A stretch of 64,000 nt of DNA from Paracentrotus lividus (Eukaryota; Echinodermata; Echinoidea; Camarodonta; Echinidae). The first letter of the stretch is position 1. Every line of letters begins with the position of its first letter. The notes under the pieces are model-generated. The model saw nothing but the letters and a program-made list of their open reading frames with translations. It was not told the origin of the DNA and did not search any database. Shown one piece after another: positions 25,000-36,528 of the stretch. Both the position numbers and the translations under genes were made by a program. The stretch is from positions 1,796,756 through 1,860,755 of the forward strand of contig CALNVZ010000174.1 in assembly GCA_940671915.1 (NCBI GenBank), in the 5' to 3' direction.

Positions 25000-26640
25000 T
25001 CAACACATTGTACAGGTAGCGATCTCCATGAAGTCCATAGCCAGCTTCCCTCTATTGGTTATTCCCATCCTTGAGAGGAAGATGTCAGTATATTGGTTAT
25101 CTACCACTGGGTAGAAGTATACCTTCCATCCTTCTCCTTGCATTCTGTCATACATGTTAGTCCAGCATACTTTAATGTCTTGTACGTATGGGCCATCTCC
25201 TCCCAAAGGAGAGTCAATTCACAGAGAGCTATACCAACTTAGACTCCCGGGATCGTGCAGACTACCATATCTAGTCACATTTACCATTTCACTTGAGAAT
25301 GTGACTGTCATCTGCTGTTCCATTTGAACCAACTGCCAGTTTCTTGCTTAGACGAAGGAGTCAGCTTTGTTTTGTCTACCTTTCTTGTTGACTCTGGACA
25401 GTGTACATCCCTGTCTTAATTTACGAATGAGATCATCACAGGGGAATTTGATGTTTTGGTTTGGTCTGCCCTGTCGATAGCATTCTCTAGGGCATTGCTA
25501 AGCACTCCTAGGATCTCATTGTGCTTCCAAGTGTATGAGCTTTCTTCAAGATAGACGTGGGAATTAATTTGATAGAATATGCTTGTGTGAGCCCTCTTTT
25601 CCTCATTTGTGGCAGGTCTCGTTCTCGGCCTTGGCCAACTTCCTCAGGTTAATTGTGTGGGGAGGGACAGACATCATTGATGCTTGTAGCAAGAACTTGG
25701 GTGTACCTGTTTCCATCATCTACATGTATATGTCTTTCCAGGACAAGGACTGTGGTTCAAGGCATTCCAATCGACACCAAGCTCCTTGCTGCGCGAGGCC
25801 AACTGCCTTATCCATGTTTAGAACATGTTAGCCTTCTTCACCTCTCAACCCCTCTCCTCCGCAACAGCGATCAGGGGTAGGATAAGCTTTGTGAAATGTT
25901 CATTGATGCTAATGTTTGTTGTGCATGGAAAATTAAAACGTGTTTAGCAGATATTCTTGGTCCTATCCTTTCAATATATGCATCATTCCTATATGGTACA
26001 GCATCAGTGGCCATCATCAGTGGAAGAACCCAAACTTCAGGCATCACAACTTCAATTTACTTGGGAGGGCACATCTGTTGATATATTTCAGTCCATCTTT
26101 CACATCGCCTGGACCTCATTAATCTGGTTCTTGTGAGACAGCTCCTTATTGATCTATCACCACAAGCTCTGGACAGGGGCTTCTGATATTGTTGGAATGA
26201 CCGCATCCGCTACACTTTAACGTGTCCTGTCATCTACCCTTCCTTGATTTCTTTGGTTTGAACTTCCTGCACCAGCTTATCAGTTGGTCCATGTGCTCAA
26301 TAGCCTTCATCGATTGAGTAAATTCAGGTCATCCATGGAAGCTCGTATTCCTTGCAGCTTGAATCCAGGTTTGATCTTAATACCTCTCCAACTTGAAAAT
26401 GCAGCTATACATGTACATGTAGTTACTTTCTCTTTTGCAATGACAAATAGGATTTGATAGATAGCACACTCCATTGGAATGCCTACAGGCTGGAAGAACT
26501 GGTAAACTGATGTGAATTCCTTGTAGGCAAACCTCATCTTGAAGTCCTGAAAGTAGCAATTCAGGAAGTTGCTATGAGTTTGTCCAGAATGTAGAAAAAG
26601 TCATGGATGATGGTAAACCAAATCATTGAGTGCAGCAATG
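25000..26640 (-). pseudogene. Degraded non-LTR retrotransposon reverse transcriptase
   Basis: Minus-strand reading in several frames gives pieces typical of one sequence type of non-LTR reverse transcriptase: IPMECAIYQILF, then IRASMDDLN (the catalytic DD position), then KFKPKKSR, then an IPTISEAPVQS-like block, then VSIALCELTLLWEE near 25200 and TNMYDRMQGEGWKVYFYPV at about 25080-25150. In intact relatives these correspond to the YMDD region, the thumb (KFKPxKSR) and a C-terminal ELTVPWEE motif. Stops and frameshifts interrupt every frame, so it is inactive. It sits inside the composite repeat and opposes the second remnant at 26.9-27.8 kb. Confidence 0.7.
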
Positions 26641-26939
26641 ACCCATATGCGTAGGCACGGAGCAAATATTGTTTTGGCCACAGGGGTAGTGTTCAGTCTG
26701 CTTCATCGGTCAATTATTATTATTTTCTATCCTTTTTATTTTATTTTTTATTTTTTTATTTTTTTGCTGGGGGGGGGGGGGCAGGCCAGTTGACCCTTTT
26801 GATCCGTGCATGGAATTATTCGAATAATGTTCAAGTAACTACTGCGTGATTAAACAAATCATAATGAATGAACTCTTTCCTTTTGATTACAAACTAACGA
26901 GATTCAAATAAGATCTGCTTTTATATAAACGGTTTTATG

Positions 26940-27830
26940 TCGACGTTCATGGCAAGCAGAAAAATGGCTTCCCACAAGGGAGTGTCCTTGCCCCTCTGCT
27001 CTTCATGTACATTAATCACCAACCAGTACGCCCCAATGTAAAGGGTTTCTTGTGTGTTGATGACCTCTGCATTGCCTCACGTGAAAATTCCTATGAATAA
27101 GTCAAAATAACTCGTTTATATGCTGCAAATCCCTTTGCTAGTGAATTCTGAAAACAGTCAAATAAGTGTCTTTCACCTCTAAAACACAGGTGCCCAACGA
27201 CAATCGAGGATCAGATAATACGGAAATCTACATCAACTGCTCAAACATGTCCCTGCGCTGATCTACCTAAATTTGACATTAGATTGTTCCCTTACATATA
27301 AGAAGCATATTGCCACGACAAAGCAAAACTAGGAGCCAGGAATAACATTCTAAAGAAGCTAGCTAACACCAGATTGGGATAACCCCTCCATATCCTCTAT
27401 ATAATTATAATCATGCCAAATAGAGACTGGAATCAAGACATAGTTTACTTCACTCAGAGGAAGCCCTTGTTAGCTCTGGACACAATCGAAGACCAACTCT
27501 GTGGACCAGCCACCTCAAATAAATGCCAAACAAATGTAAAAAAAAAGAATCTCTCTCATCAGGTTCTGAAGAGCCAAAGCACACCTAGTCATGCCTGAAC
27601 CACCTTATAACATGCACAGGCACCGTTGGCACAAGACAGTGTAAGGTCCTAACGAAAAATGGGGATACAGCCGAGATGGACAAAATAAGTGTGAGTGTGG
27701 GAAAGAGCAAACCAAGGAACACCTTCTGATATGCGCCTACCTGATGGAACTCTGTACGCTTGTAGACCTGAAAGAGTCTAACCCCAGAGCACAATCCTGT
27801 AATAAACACCGCTCAGTGTTATTCAAATTT
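26940..27830 (+). pseudogene. Degraded jockey/CR1-like reverse transcriptase 3' end
   Basis: The plus strand encodes QKNGFPQGSVLAPLLFMYIN (motif PQGSVLxPLLF), then GFLCVDDLCIAS (catalytic VDD), then a YKKHIATTK / NILKKLANTRLG-like thumb block and finally CECGKEQTKEHLLICAY, a Cys-containing C-terminal motif of this class. Frame changes and stops separate the blocks. Only the 3' half of the enzyme is present, as expected for a 5'-truncated insertion. No clear poly(A) tail was seen, though the sequence becomes A/T-rich after 27830. Confidence 0.8.
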
Positions 27831-28100
27831 ATTAAAGCGAAATTATTATTATGGTCTTAAGATTGAATTGTGGAAAGAACTGTCTCTTAGTGATGAGCAA
27901 TCCTTTGTACTGGAAATTTCTACTACAATATTCTATCTAAATACCATGAAAATAATTTGAAAGCTCATGATAATTTGTTCATCTTTCCCACTACATCACA
28001 TTATCTTTAAGGTAGTGACACGAATGGCAAAAGAAGTATAGGCTCAATGCTCAGATGGTAAACACTTTGTATGAAAGTGCCTATTGTACATGCAGATGAG

Positions 28101-28157
28101 TGCGTGCGTGCGTGTTCGTGCGTGTGTGTGCGTGTGTATGTGTGTGTGTGGGTGGGT
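28101..28157 (+). repeat. GT/GCGT microsatellite
   Basis: Imperfect (TGCG)n grading into (TG)n. It lies between the LINE remnant and the inverted array unit. Function not implied. Confidence 0.9.
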
Positions 28158-28439
28158 ACTGGGTGTGGTGTGAGCATGTGTGCATGTGTTTCCGTTGCTG
28201 CCCAAGTGTTAGTTTTTGTCTGTTTGTGACATACCTGTGGTAAAAGACCGCAATCATCCTTAAAGTTTATTATATTTCATGTGACTATATATTTTTCACA
28301 GACCTTGTTCAAAGTCAAGTGGAAAAACAAAGATTTTTTTTTCCCAACAATGAAATTAATGGGCATCCATCATAAAATAATATTTTTGGGGCTTTGAAAT
28401 AATTTTAAAATGTTATGAAGGATATCTGAACCACAGTTT

Positions 28440-28842
28440 ACACTTGTTTGACTTAAGTTGATGAAATAATAACATATAAGGTTGCAAACTTGCATAATTA
28501 ATTAGTTTCAAAACATTAAATTTATTATTTTCTTAAATTCTAATGCTTATTCTAGCAATTTAACGTGATATTTATTGTGAGTGCGAAATTAGGAGGCCAT
28601 TATGACGGTAAAAAGTGGATATAACCAGGGAAGATTGGAGACATAAGCTCAAAAATTGTTAATTTGGCGGCCATTTTGTTTATGCAAATTAGGTGGTGAA
28701 AACGTGAGAAATCGGCTTGGGAACCGGTCTTATCAGATTCAGCACACTTGAATAATGTGAAATAGACTGGTTCCCAACTTTTACCTAAAAATGCTTCTAA
28801 AAGCTTATAGAGGCCTCTTTTTGAGAAATGGCTCTAGACTAT
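28440..28842 (-). repeat. Inverted copy of the 373-bp array unit plus element end
   Basis: The reverse complement contains 'aagttgggaaccagtctatt', 'tctcacgttttcaccaccta' and 'catttttaggtaaaagttgg', matching the array at 23.65 kb and its left flank. It forms the right arm of the composite element 23603-28842. Confidence 0.8.
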
Positions 28843-29472
28843 TAGTATAGTAGGGAGATTGGTGATTTTTTTTTTCAATTTAGTACATGTTTTGAATAAT
28901 ATGTTATGATATTGGAAGGCTGGGGATATCTTAGACCGACCAGTCCTTGACGCCTCGCGACGGGGACTGGTGATGATGAATGACTGATGATCAGTTGTGG
29001 GGCTGGAATACCCCGAATCTCTCCCAAGTAAAATATATTTTTTTAACTGATACTCACATTGAATTTATGTAACTACCAACAAGAGCAGATAGGTTCTTAC
29101 ACATATTTATGTTGTCATAACAGTTAATGATTGATATTTGAAGGCAAAAATCAGTTCCAAACACGTTACTTATGTTCATATCGCAATTACGGTACATGGT
29201 GAAATAAACCTGCGGTCGTGAGCACCGTCTGCTAGCAATCTAGCTAGGCGGCTAGAGCAGGCGGCTATAGCGCTCCGTATGCGCTGCTGTTCAAAAGCAC
29301 AGCGATTTGTTCTACTTCCAGGTCGAACCACCAACGAGGTCACTGAATCGGTATTCCACATAACAGCGCTGTCTTATTGATGTTTTTGAGTAGACAGGCA
29401 ATATTGTATGTCATTTTTTATTAATCCATGTTATACAGCATAATGTGCCATTTTTACCCTTGTGTCTTGCAG

Positions 29473-29604
29473 TATGTAGAGAATAACAAGGGAGCAGACA
29501 ATGACTGGTTCAGACTGGAGTCCAACAAAGACGGAACAAGATGGTTTGGCAAATGCTGGCATATACATGATCTCTTGAAATATGAATTTGAGCTGGAATT
29601 TGAT
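29473..29604 (+). CDS. UFC1: UFC1, exon containing YVENN...FELEFD
   Basis: UFC1 is the single E2 conjugating enzyme of the UFM1 system: it receives UFM1 from UBA5 on its active-site cysteine and works with the UFL1 ligase, mainly at the ER and on ribosomes. This 132-bp exon (acceptor CTTGCAG, donor GTAAGT, phase 0 at both ends) encodes [20 protein letters not shown], then [21 protein letters not shown], nearly identical to the mammalian protein over residues about 42-85. The preceding exon(s) with the start codon and roughly 41 residues were not found upstream in the window; they may lie in the 22.7-kb gap, in sequence damaged by error, or be too diverged to see by eye. Confidence 0.95.
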
Positions 29605-30286
29605 GTAAGTATTCATCTTAAGGTGAAATTAAATACTAGTTAGTGTCCTTATGATGATTATCAGGGGTGTCACTAAACAATTTAGAATAGGGGTTTATCA
29701 AATTTAATGACAATTTAGTTGCTCAATTTCAGACAAGAAAAACAAAAGTATCCTCATGTTTTCAAATCTACTGACAGATGACCATTTGAATTTCAAACAC
29801 TTCAAAAATAAAACAAAAAATGAAAGGTAATCAAATTTTGCAATTTTCCTGGCATAGTTAAAATGAATTACATGTGAATTCTAACAGGTATATGTTTTGT
29901 TATTAGTGGGGTAATCACACCTAAACAACTTCCTAGTGGTTGCATCATCATATGATGCAGTCCATTTGGAAGGTTTTGGGGATATGCATCTTCACGTACC
30001 AGCTGTCATGTCAAACCACTTGTTTTTATCCCTTTAAAGATTTATCTTCTCCATTTCTTAATATCATCCAACCTAGTAATTCTCTGCCTACCTCTCTCCT
30101 GTTTAAACTCCTAATACACTTGTAAATTAAAATGTTAACTGTCAATTTCTCTGAGCTTGACAGAATGGTCACTTGTCATTAAAGATCCACTGTCTGAAAT
30201 GATCACTTTACAATTTGTCTCCTTCCAAGGAACTCTGTCGAAGTTGCTACAGGGTCAATTTCTTATCAGAGCCACAACAATATGTA

Positions 30287-32723
30287 CAGTTGTCCGCAAA
30301 ATTGTTCATACCCCTGACATTTTTTCGGTTTTTTGAATTTTGCTTTTAAATACATGTGCTTCGTCAATTTTTTTCGTGATCAGTATGCTACCAAGAACTG
30401 AACGATGAGGAAAATTTTAAATTTGCAAAAATATGGTATTCCAGGGGTATTTTATTGACAGATTTACGAAAAACACTATGTTCATAATTATTCATACCCC
30501 AGGGGTACCCGGTCCAATTTGTTATCATATAATTACTAATATAAATATTTTTCTTCAAATAACCATCTTAAATAGTTTTTGCAAGATTCCATAGCCTTTC
30601 TTTATGGCTTCTGTAGAGTCTGTCCCAGGTGTCGTATGGAAAACCTCCAGGCTGAGTCAGGTTGCATGGTCTTTGAGCCATCCTGTGAGTCTTTAGCGCC
30701 CGAACACCTTTCTGATGATTTTCTTATCAGGAATTTGAATTTTTCACTTACAAACATTCATATCAATGTTATTTGAATAAAATAAACACTCTACCCACAC
30801 TTTCTGATCCCTGATGTAACACTTAAGAGCTTCTTCAATAAGCACCAGATGTAAAAACACTTTGGGAAAAGCTTCCATGGGCATGACAAAAATTGCAAGG
30901 TGTCTCTTCAAATTGCCAAAAAGGTATATTAAGAGATGTACAATAACCCACAGGTCACGGCCAAGGTCCGATTTGGCACCTCTGACCATCCAGAGACGAA
31001 GGTACCATCGGGCAAATACTGCATAAAGGAGAACTGTCCAATACAGACTCCAGTTATGTAGTCAGACCGACTGGGAGGCCTATGGACAGTTCATGAGTTC
31101 AGTCAAACCAGGATTTTAACTTTTGGGCCACAGTTCTATAAGTTAATGATAGAAAATTAGAATTTAGGAGTAATATGGACTTTCTTCACTTTGGCAAAAG
31201 AAAGACGAATCCTTCCACCTAAAGTACAGTGTCCTTATTTTAGCACATGACATTCACATCAAACTGCTATGGCAGATTTTCATTGCTGGTAGCATTGGAA
31301 ATCTCTTCAGAGTGAGAGGCTTCCCGGTGGAGACATTTTTAGTAAGAGCCTGGATGAAAACATGCAGAAGTATGATGTAAATGTCACTAGACAGCATCGG
31401 ACATATCCAGGACGAATTTCAGAGGCATACGGCCAAGTTAGTCAAGAAGGGTTCAAGGACAATCAAAATGAATGATCAGGAGAGGAAAATTTGATGACCT
31501 GACAAGAATCCCTTTCGAAATGTGCCTGGGAAGTTGAAGAATCACATAATGGCCCAAAGACCATGCAACCTTATGCAGCGTGGACGTTTTCCAAAGGACG
31601 CATTGGGGCAATTCCACGCTAAAGCGGACATTTGTCAAAATTAAAAATGTCTCTATGATGTTCATTCTATGTCCAATCACTTATCTAATGCCATGGGTGT
31701 TAATGGATCATAATACTCTTTCAAAATCAATAAAATTTATTTTTCAATTTCGTTCATTTCCTTGAGAACTAGAACCACCATAAAATTCAATGTGTGGGAC
31801 TACATGAAAAAGAAATCACTATAACAAATTACACAAGATTCTTTTGATATTTTTTCTTGAAACTTTCACTAAATGGAGAAGGGTGGATTTATTTCTGTAC
31901 TTAAAAGTCAATAATGACATTTAATTCATGACAAAGGGGTGAAATAACCAAAAAGGTCACATAACAAAAAAAGTCACAATTAAAATGTAACTCTGTAACA
32001 ACTTAATTAGCCAAATTAAAGAATACCAAGTACTTTTTAAAGAACTTTTTGTTTGTGAATGCATAAAATGAAATAAGATCTATTTGCAAATTAGGGCTAA
32101 GAAACTTTGAAGTTTGTAACTTCACAGAATTTTACCATTATGTTCAATTTAAAAAACACGATGTCCTTTTTATGTAACGTCCGTAACGCTCGCTTCCAAC
32201 AATCGTGGTTAATTAACCAATGAAGCTTAAGCAATGAAATTAAAGAATGTTGAACTCTTATATGTTTTCTACAAACGTGCAAAGTAATAAACTGTAATTC
32301 CAAATGCAAATACATTTGTTTATCGATTGATTATCTGAAGTCGCCTCTCAATGTAACGTCCGTAACGATGGAATTGCCCATTGGTCAAAACCCATTGAGG
32401 ACATGAATGATGGCTCTGGGCATCGCAAAAAGTATTTTATGTGATAATTTGAAGAAAAAGAATTATAATCGAGGTGATTAATTAAAACAAATACACTGAT
32501 TACCATTAGGGTATGAATAATTATGAACATGGTGTTTTTCATAAATCTGTCAATATAATACCCCCGGAACACCAAAATTTCTCAAAATTTCACAATATTC
32601 CTGAATGTTTAGTTGTAGGTAGCATATTGATCACAAAAACATTTGAGTAAACGCATTCAGTTAAAAGCACGAATAAAAAAACTAAAAAATCGACAGGGGT
32701 ATGAACAATTTTGCGGACAACTG
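30287..32723. mobile_element. Tc1-like element with IR/DR ends inside a UFC1 intron
   Basis: The ends are CAGTTGTCCGCAAAATTGTT and its reverse complement, each next to a TA dinucleotide (30285-30286 and 32724-32725), the target duplication of Tc1/mariner elements. The inverted arms are about 215 bp long and diverged (30287-30500; 32509-32723). Each arm contains two copies of a TTNTTCATACCCC-type block, one at the outer tip and one at the inner edge. This is the inverted-repeat/direct-repeat layout known from fish Tc1 elements such as Sleeping Beauty. Two inverted, diverged internal blocks of about 90 bp (30610-30720 and 31520-31630) share 'ggttgcatggtctttg'. No intact transposase frame was found, so it is non-autonomous or decayed. 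Confidence 0.85.
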
Positions 32724-32774
32724 TATGTTTTGACCTTATATTGAATTATGAAGGGGTTTTTGTTTTGCTACCAG

Positions 32775-32942
32775 ATTCCTGTAACATACCCTGCCACATC
32801 ACCTGAGATAGCCATTCCTGAGCTTGATGGAAAGACAGCTAAGATGTACCGAGGAGGCAAGATCTGTCTAACAGACCACTTCAAACCACTTTGGGGGAAG
32901 AATGTTCCCAAATTTGGCATTGCGCATGCCATGGCATTAGGG
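32775..32942 (+). CDS. UFC1: UFC1, catalytic exon
   Basis: This 168-bp exon (acceptor TGCTACCAG, donor GTAAGTAC, phase 0) encodes [19 protein letters not shown], then [20 protein letters not shown], then [17 protein letters not shown]. It holds the diagnostic TAK motif, which in UFC1 replaces the HPN of ordinary E2 enzymes, and the catalytic cysteine in GKICLTDH (Cys116 in the human protein). All key residues are intact, so the gene appears functional. The intron before it (29605-32774) carries a 2.4-kb Tc1-like element. Confidence 0.97.
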
Positions 32943-33187
32943 GTAAGTACAGGGGCAACTGACAGTGCACCATTCGGTTGATGGGGGTTAGGGTTTACTC
33001 TTAATTCTTTATACTATGTGTCGAAATTTTATTATTGCTGCCACTTCATTGTAAAATATGCCGCTACAGAATGAATTTTGCACATTTTTAATTTACAGCA
33101 CATAAATTTATGTTGAGAGATCGTGTCAGGTGAAAGACACAGCACACTAAATTCAGGTGTGGTCTAGTAAATGTGGGTTTCCCTATA

Positions 33188-34302
33188 CAGCGCGTCCCCA
33201 AAAAAATGTCCCTCTGATTGGGCGCTAAATAACTTCAATAACAAAGAATTATTGCCAATTCCCTATGCATATTTTGAAAACCCACATAATACTGCGATTC
33301 TTATGAAAATTTCAAACGTTTCGCTTCATTGGTTTTGAACACACAGGCTCGTTTGTAAGAGTAGTCATTTTTGGCCCATTCCAAGTTTGATGAAAAGGAA
33401 TTCATTACAAAAATGCCATTTATTATTCTGTGCTTCACTTTTATTTCAGTTTAACAACTCTGATGTTCATGCTTTTGTTTTCAAGGAGAGAAGTGTGTGG
33501 AAATTGAAATAAAAGTTTGAAAATTAATTTTTCCAGTCATAGCTGCAGTCAACTTGACATCGCTGATACTCTTTTGTCTACTAGTGATACAAAAAATCGG
33601 TCTCGATTAGTTTGCTACTCCAGTCTGTGCAGTCTTGAAGATGTCGCAGCAATGTCGTCTGGGTCTCCAGGGAGTCGCCCCAAAAATCCATTAAAAGACC
33701 TTGAAAAAAGCCTTGCTTCCTTGTAATAAAAAAGTGGAAAAATGTATCTGGCATTTTTTCACAATCTTTTAATTGAATTTTGAGGCGACTCCCTGGAGTC
33801 GCAAACTAGCCGAGACCAATTTTGTAGTAGACAAAAGAGTATCGGCGATGTCAGGTTGACTGCATGACTGCAAGAACTAATTTTGTTAAACTTTTACTTC
33901 AATTTCCACACACTTCTCCGGAGACTCAGGAAACATCTCCACGACTCTCGAGACTCAAATCGCGAACTAGTCTAGACTCATGGCCAATAAGATATGGCAT
34001 AGCTCCTTGAAAACAAAAGCATGAATATCATAGTTGTTAAACTGAAATAAAAGTGAAGCACAGAATAATGAATGGCATTTTTGTAATGTATTCCTTTCAT
34101 CAAACTTGGAATGGGCCAAAAATGACTACTCTTACAAAAGAGCCTGTGCATTGAAAACCAATGAAGCGAAACGTTTGAAATTTTCTCACGAATCGCAGTA
34201 TTATGTGGGCTTTCAAAATATGCATATGGAAATGGCAATAATTCTTTGTTATTGAAGTTATTAAGTGCCCAATCCGAGGGACATTTTTTGGGGGACGCGC
34301 TG
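33188..34302. mobile_element. Near-complete palindromic transposon in a UFC1 intron (1.1 kb)
   Basis: The ends CAGCGCGTCCCC and GGGGACGCGCTG are flanked by TA. The inverted similarity runs almost to the centre at about 33750: outer arm 'cttcaataacaaagaattat' mirrors 'ataattctttgttattgaag', and inner arm 'actcttttgtctact' mirrors 'gtagtagacaaaagagt'. The arms are about 90% alike with scattered differences. The arms carry 'agtcgc' and 'ccagggagtcgcc' motifs around the centre. No intact gene is present; the minus-strand frame at 33978-34307 is a by-product of one arm. Confidence 0.85.
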
Positions 34303-34568
34303 TACATGTATACTGATGCACACTTTGCATATTTTAAAGTTTGGCATACTGTCTTCTCCCATTATATGGAGCATGGACACAATAAGAGTTTGTTATTTTT
34401 TCCGTTTCTATTTCAAACATGTTTTACATATATTTAAGTTTTACTTTGTTTGTCCTGAACACAAATGGAGTGGACTGTATTTCTCCAGTAATTTTCATTT
34501 AAACTGATATCAAAATATTTGTTGATAGTTTCCCTTTAATAATGATCTGTTTTGTTGTTATTTTACAG

Positions 34569-34658
34569 CTAGGACCATGGCTAGCAGTTGAGATTCCGGA
34601 CTTAATATCAAAAGGGCTCGTCACTCATAAAGAAGGCGGAGCTGCAGCAAATTCATAG
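34569..34658 (+). CDS. UFC1: UFC1, last coding exon
   Basis: After acceptor TTGTTATTTTACAG the exon encodes [20 protein letters not shown] followed by KEGGAAANS and TAG. The [12 protein letters not shown] block is a UFC1 signature; the last nine residues differ from the vertebrate tail and are Ala/Gly-rich. A likely long 3' UTR follows. The preceding intron holds a 1.1-kb palindromic transposon. Confidence 0.95.
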   Translation, partial: LGPWLAVEIPDLISKGLVTHKEGGAAANS

Positions 34659-35240
34659 CATTCACATAGAGCAGAACATTATTTCTTTAATATTGGCAAG
34701 ATTTCTTGTAGGAATGGTTGTAACACGGAATGGTGCATGTTTATCTTGAACTTCTGTTCTAATCACATAAGATAAAGATGAACCAACAGTCCAAAGGAGA
34801 GCCATATCTCTGTGTCAAGCATATTAACCCATTCAGGACCAAGCCCAAGTATACTTGGGTTGAGGTCTATAGGACATGTGTGTTACAGCCAAATCAGCTC
34901 ATCTACAATAGATTTGGAGTCAAGATGTTGTCAAAATAGACTTGAACCTTTGCAAGGATCCTGTGGTTCTTAATAGGAATATATGGAGTCATGTAATCCC
35001 AAAGGTTGTTGCCGTTGCTGAGAAGCCATCATGATTCGTCAAATATCATAATTGACATTGGAAGTTGTTTTTAGTGGCCATTCCTGATGCTAGATCAAGG
35101 AAAATTGCATTTTAATATCTTACTGCCGTTCATGTTCTGAGACCCTCATGTTCCAAACCCAATCTTCAAATTCATGAAATATATCTCTTCAATAACAAAT
35201 GATATCAACCTTTGAATAAATGGCAGCTCTGATTGAAGGG
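34659..35240 (+). other. UFC1: Probable UFC1 3' UTR with AATAAA at 35215
   Basis: Unique sequence follows the stop codon. The first good polyadenylation hexamer downstream is AATAAA at 35215-35220. The actual cleavage site cannot be told from sequence alone. Confidence 0.4.
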
Positions 35241-35509
35241 AGATTTAAAAATTTAGCATTCCTTACAAAACCTACACTTGAACATTTCTGTAATTCCCAG
35301 AGATAGACCAAGGAATTTGACTCAATTTCATGTATTATTTATGATATGCTTAGAGATATATATATCTTGTGTTGATACAATAGGTCTTTTCGTTTTTTTT
35401 TTTTGTTTTTTGTTTTAAGTAAACAATGACATTATATTAGCTTAGTTCTTCAAGTGGTTTGGCCATGATATATTTAGGCCCTATAACCTGAAAATATGTG
35501 TATATGGTA

Positions 35510-35651
35510 CAGTTTACTCCCATTATAACGAGCACATTTCAATTATCCAGGTCCCAAATTTTCAAAATGTGCCCATGTTACAATATTTCATCCTACATGT
35601 AACAAGGCATTTGGCATGGTCCCAAGCACCTCCTTATAATGGAGTGGACTG
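35510..35651. mobile_element. 142-bp TA-flanked miniature element
   Basis: The left end CAGTTTACTCCCATTATAACGAG-type sequence mirrors the right end 'cctccttataatggagtgga' plus CTG, flanked by TA on both sides. It is related to the 37407-38018 element (shared CAGTcCACTCC.TTATAA ends). Possibly inserted in the UFC1 3' region. Confidence 0.75.
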
Positions 35652-35741
35652 TAGTATTGCTAAATTGCGGGTTCTCATGGGACATACAAAGGTTTTGCAA
35701 TTTGGGAAAGTCCAACTGTAATTTTTTATGTGGCAAAGGCT

Positions 35742-36528
35742 TTAACCCTAAAAAGGCCGGGTTATTTTTGCCATCTCACAGCCGGGGGGGGGGGGGGGCT
35801 GATTAGGCCCCCCCTTCAGATCTCGGCCGCCGATCGCGTGAGCGCCGCGAAAATTTGCACAATAGTAGTGTGCAATGTAATCTACAAGACTGTATAGTTC
35901 GTTTTTCCAAAATAATGTCTTTTTAATTTATATTAATTAATTATGCTAATTTATGCATGAAATCATACTTTTTGCTCTAAATCATTAAATCCAGCTCCTA
36001 GAATGCTAATTTTTGGTGTAAATATTGTTAGTAGCATTCCTAAGGGTTGTATGTGAAAAAAATTCCAGTATCTAATTCAATTTCTTATGTATTTTATTGT
36101 TTTGGGAATTTCTTATGTATTTCTTTGTTTTTCTACTTATGTATTTTATTGTTTTTTTGTTTGGAAAACTTTGGTCAATATTTATCTCTGAATATTACAG
36201 CAATATCAACTAATATAATGGCTATTAACCATATTTTAATTACTGAAATGTGATTTTAGCATAAAAAGCCATTTCCCATATGTTTTGTACACAAATACAG
36301 AAAATTTTCGTTTTTTGAGCCTGCGCTGCATTACATAACGTTGCATACTTTCCGAACCGTACGCTCAAATTTGTTCAAATTAGTTTTAAAAGTTGCGTAA
36401 GATGTTAGAGAATAAAGTCATGAATGCGCGGAGCGCAAAATTTTTTTCCGGCGACATGACCGCGCGAAATGTTGAGGGGGGGGCTGATTAGGCCCCCCCC
36501 CCCCCCCCCCCGGCCCTTTTAGGGTTAA
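35742..36528. mobile_element. TTAA-flanked piggyBac-type miniature element, copy 1
   Basis: TTAA then CCCTAAAAAGGCCGGG on the left, and CCCGGCCCTTTTAGGG then TTAA on the right. A TTAA target duplication with CCC-starting ends is the hallmark of piggyBac elements. Inside each end lies a long G or C run followed by GCTGATTAGGCCCCCCC. The 787-bp interior is AT-rich, with 'ttctatgtatttctttg'-like tandem tracts, and has no transposase. The interior matches the element at 43465-44256 in opposite orientation. Confidence 0.75.

Larger units (their letters stand above)
23603..28842. mobile_element. Composite 5.2-kb element with inverted ends
   Basis: Its left end reads 'atagactagagccattt', then 'cttttagaagcatttttagg'. 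The right end (28790-28842) is the reverse complement of the same sequence, and the inverted similarity continues for about 400 bp into one unit of the adjacent array. The inside holds the remaining array units, a minus-strand and a plus-strand non-LTR reverse-transcriptase remnant, and microsatellite DNA. It may be one large element carrying subterminal repeats, or two oppositely oriented copies of a smaller repeat with later insertions between them. Confidence 0.55.

Noticed and set aside
33978..34307. 109-codon minus-strand frame in the UFC1 intron
   Set aside because: Lies wholly in one arm of the palindromic transposon and has a counterpart fragment in the other arm; no transposase signature.
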